Assembly (NCBI GenBank): GCA_028872645.1
Contig: JAPKDK010000004.1
Span: 1-34,219 of the forward strand
Direction: 5' to 3'
DNA: 34,219 nt
DNA from: Verrucomicrobiota bacterium
GTDB lineage: Bacteria; Verrucomicrobiota; Verrucomicrobiia; Limisphaerales; UBA1100
Part shown: positions 34,097-34,219 of the stretch, one piece after another
How the letters are laid out: the number at the start of each line of letters is the position of its first letter
Numbering within the stretch: position 1 is the stretch's first letter
Made by a program: the position numbers and the translations under genes
The notes under the pieces: model-generated
Databases searched by the model: none
The model's input: the letters and a program-made list of their open reading frames with translations, nothing else
Told to the model about the DNA's origin: nothing

Positions 34097-34219
34097 CTAT
34101 GCGTTGCGCGGGGTGCCGTCGGCGTTCCAAGTCTTGAGGGGTTTCTGTTTGCCTTTGGCGTTCCACTCGCGGCGCTTGAGTTCGGTGCCCGCTTCGAAGA
34201 TGCGCTCGCTGCGCGTGCT
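34097..34219 (-). CDS. 3' end of a CDS running off the window; YwqK/MORN-like C-terminal fragment (tentative)
   Basis: Minus-strand translation STRSERIFEAGTELKRREWNAKGKQKPLKTWNADGTPRNA*. Confidence 0.4.
   Translation of the reverse strand, partial: STRSERIFEAGTELKRREWNAKGKQKPLKTWNADGTPRNA

Noticed and set aside
1-34219. CRISPR arrays, rRNA/tRNA genes, transposases, integrases, phage or toxin-antitoxin modules
   Set aside because: None recognised in sequence or ORF track; the C-terminal fragment at the right edge is too short for a confident YwqK-type call.

Overview
This 34 kb, GC-rich, gene-dense bacterial chromosomal window looks like Verrucomicrobiota or the wider PVC group, judging from gene content only. 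It is mostly housekeeping and metabolic genes on both strands: a DsbD-like protein, an A-type Fe-S carrier, an HscB-like J protein, a DUF1080 protein, two tandem PQQ beta-propeller proteins, a UvrD/Rep helicase, a STAS protein, HolA, a bifunctional nuclease, RfaE2, GuaB, an ExbB/ExbD/TonB-like cluster, a dUTPase, Hpt, MoaD/MoaE, exonuclease III, PurU, an MFS transporter, oxidoreductases, a prepilin, FAH, an esterase, an isochorismatase and a Sel1 protein. I recognised no CRISPR array, rRNA, tRNA, phage module or transposase. The observations most worth a second look are: (i) an ExbB-ExbD-TonB-like cluster in which the residues associated with proton coupling appear to be missing from all three subunits; (ii) a DUF2784-like gene that is intact except for two in-frame TGA codons, both at positions where Trp is expected; (iii) two separate remnants of a second fumarylacetoacetate-hydrolase gene, N-terminal and C-terminal, bracketing a 4.7 kb catabolic module; (iv) an unlisted 38-aa membrane microprotein ORF overlapping the HscB-like start codon; (v) several different intergenic palindromic repeat families.
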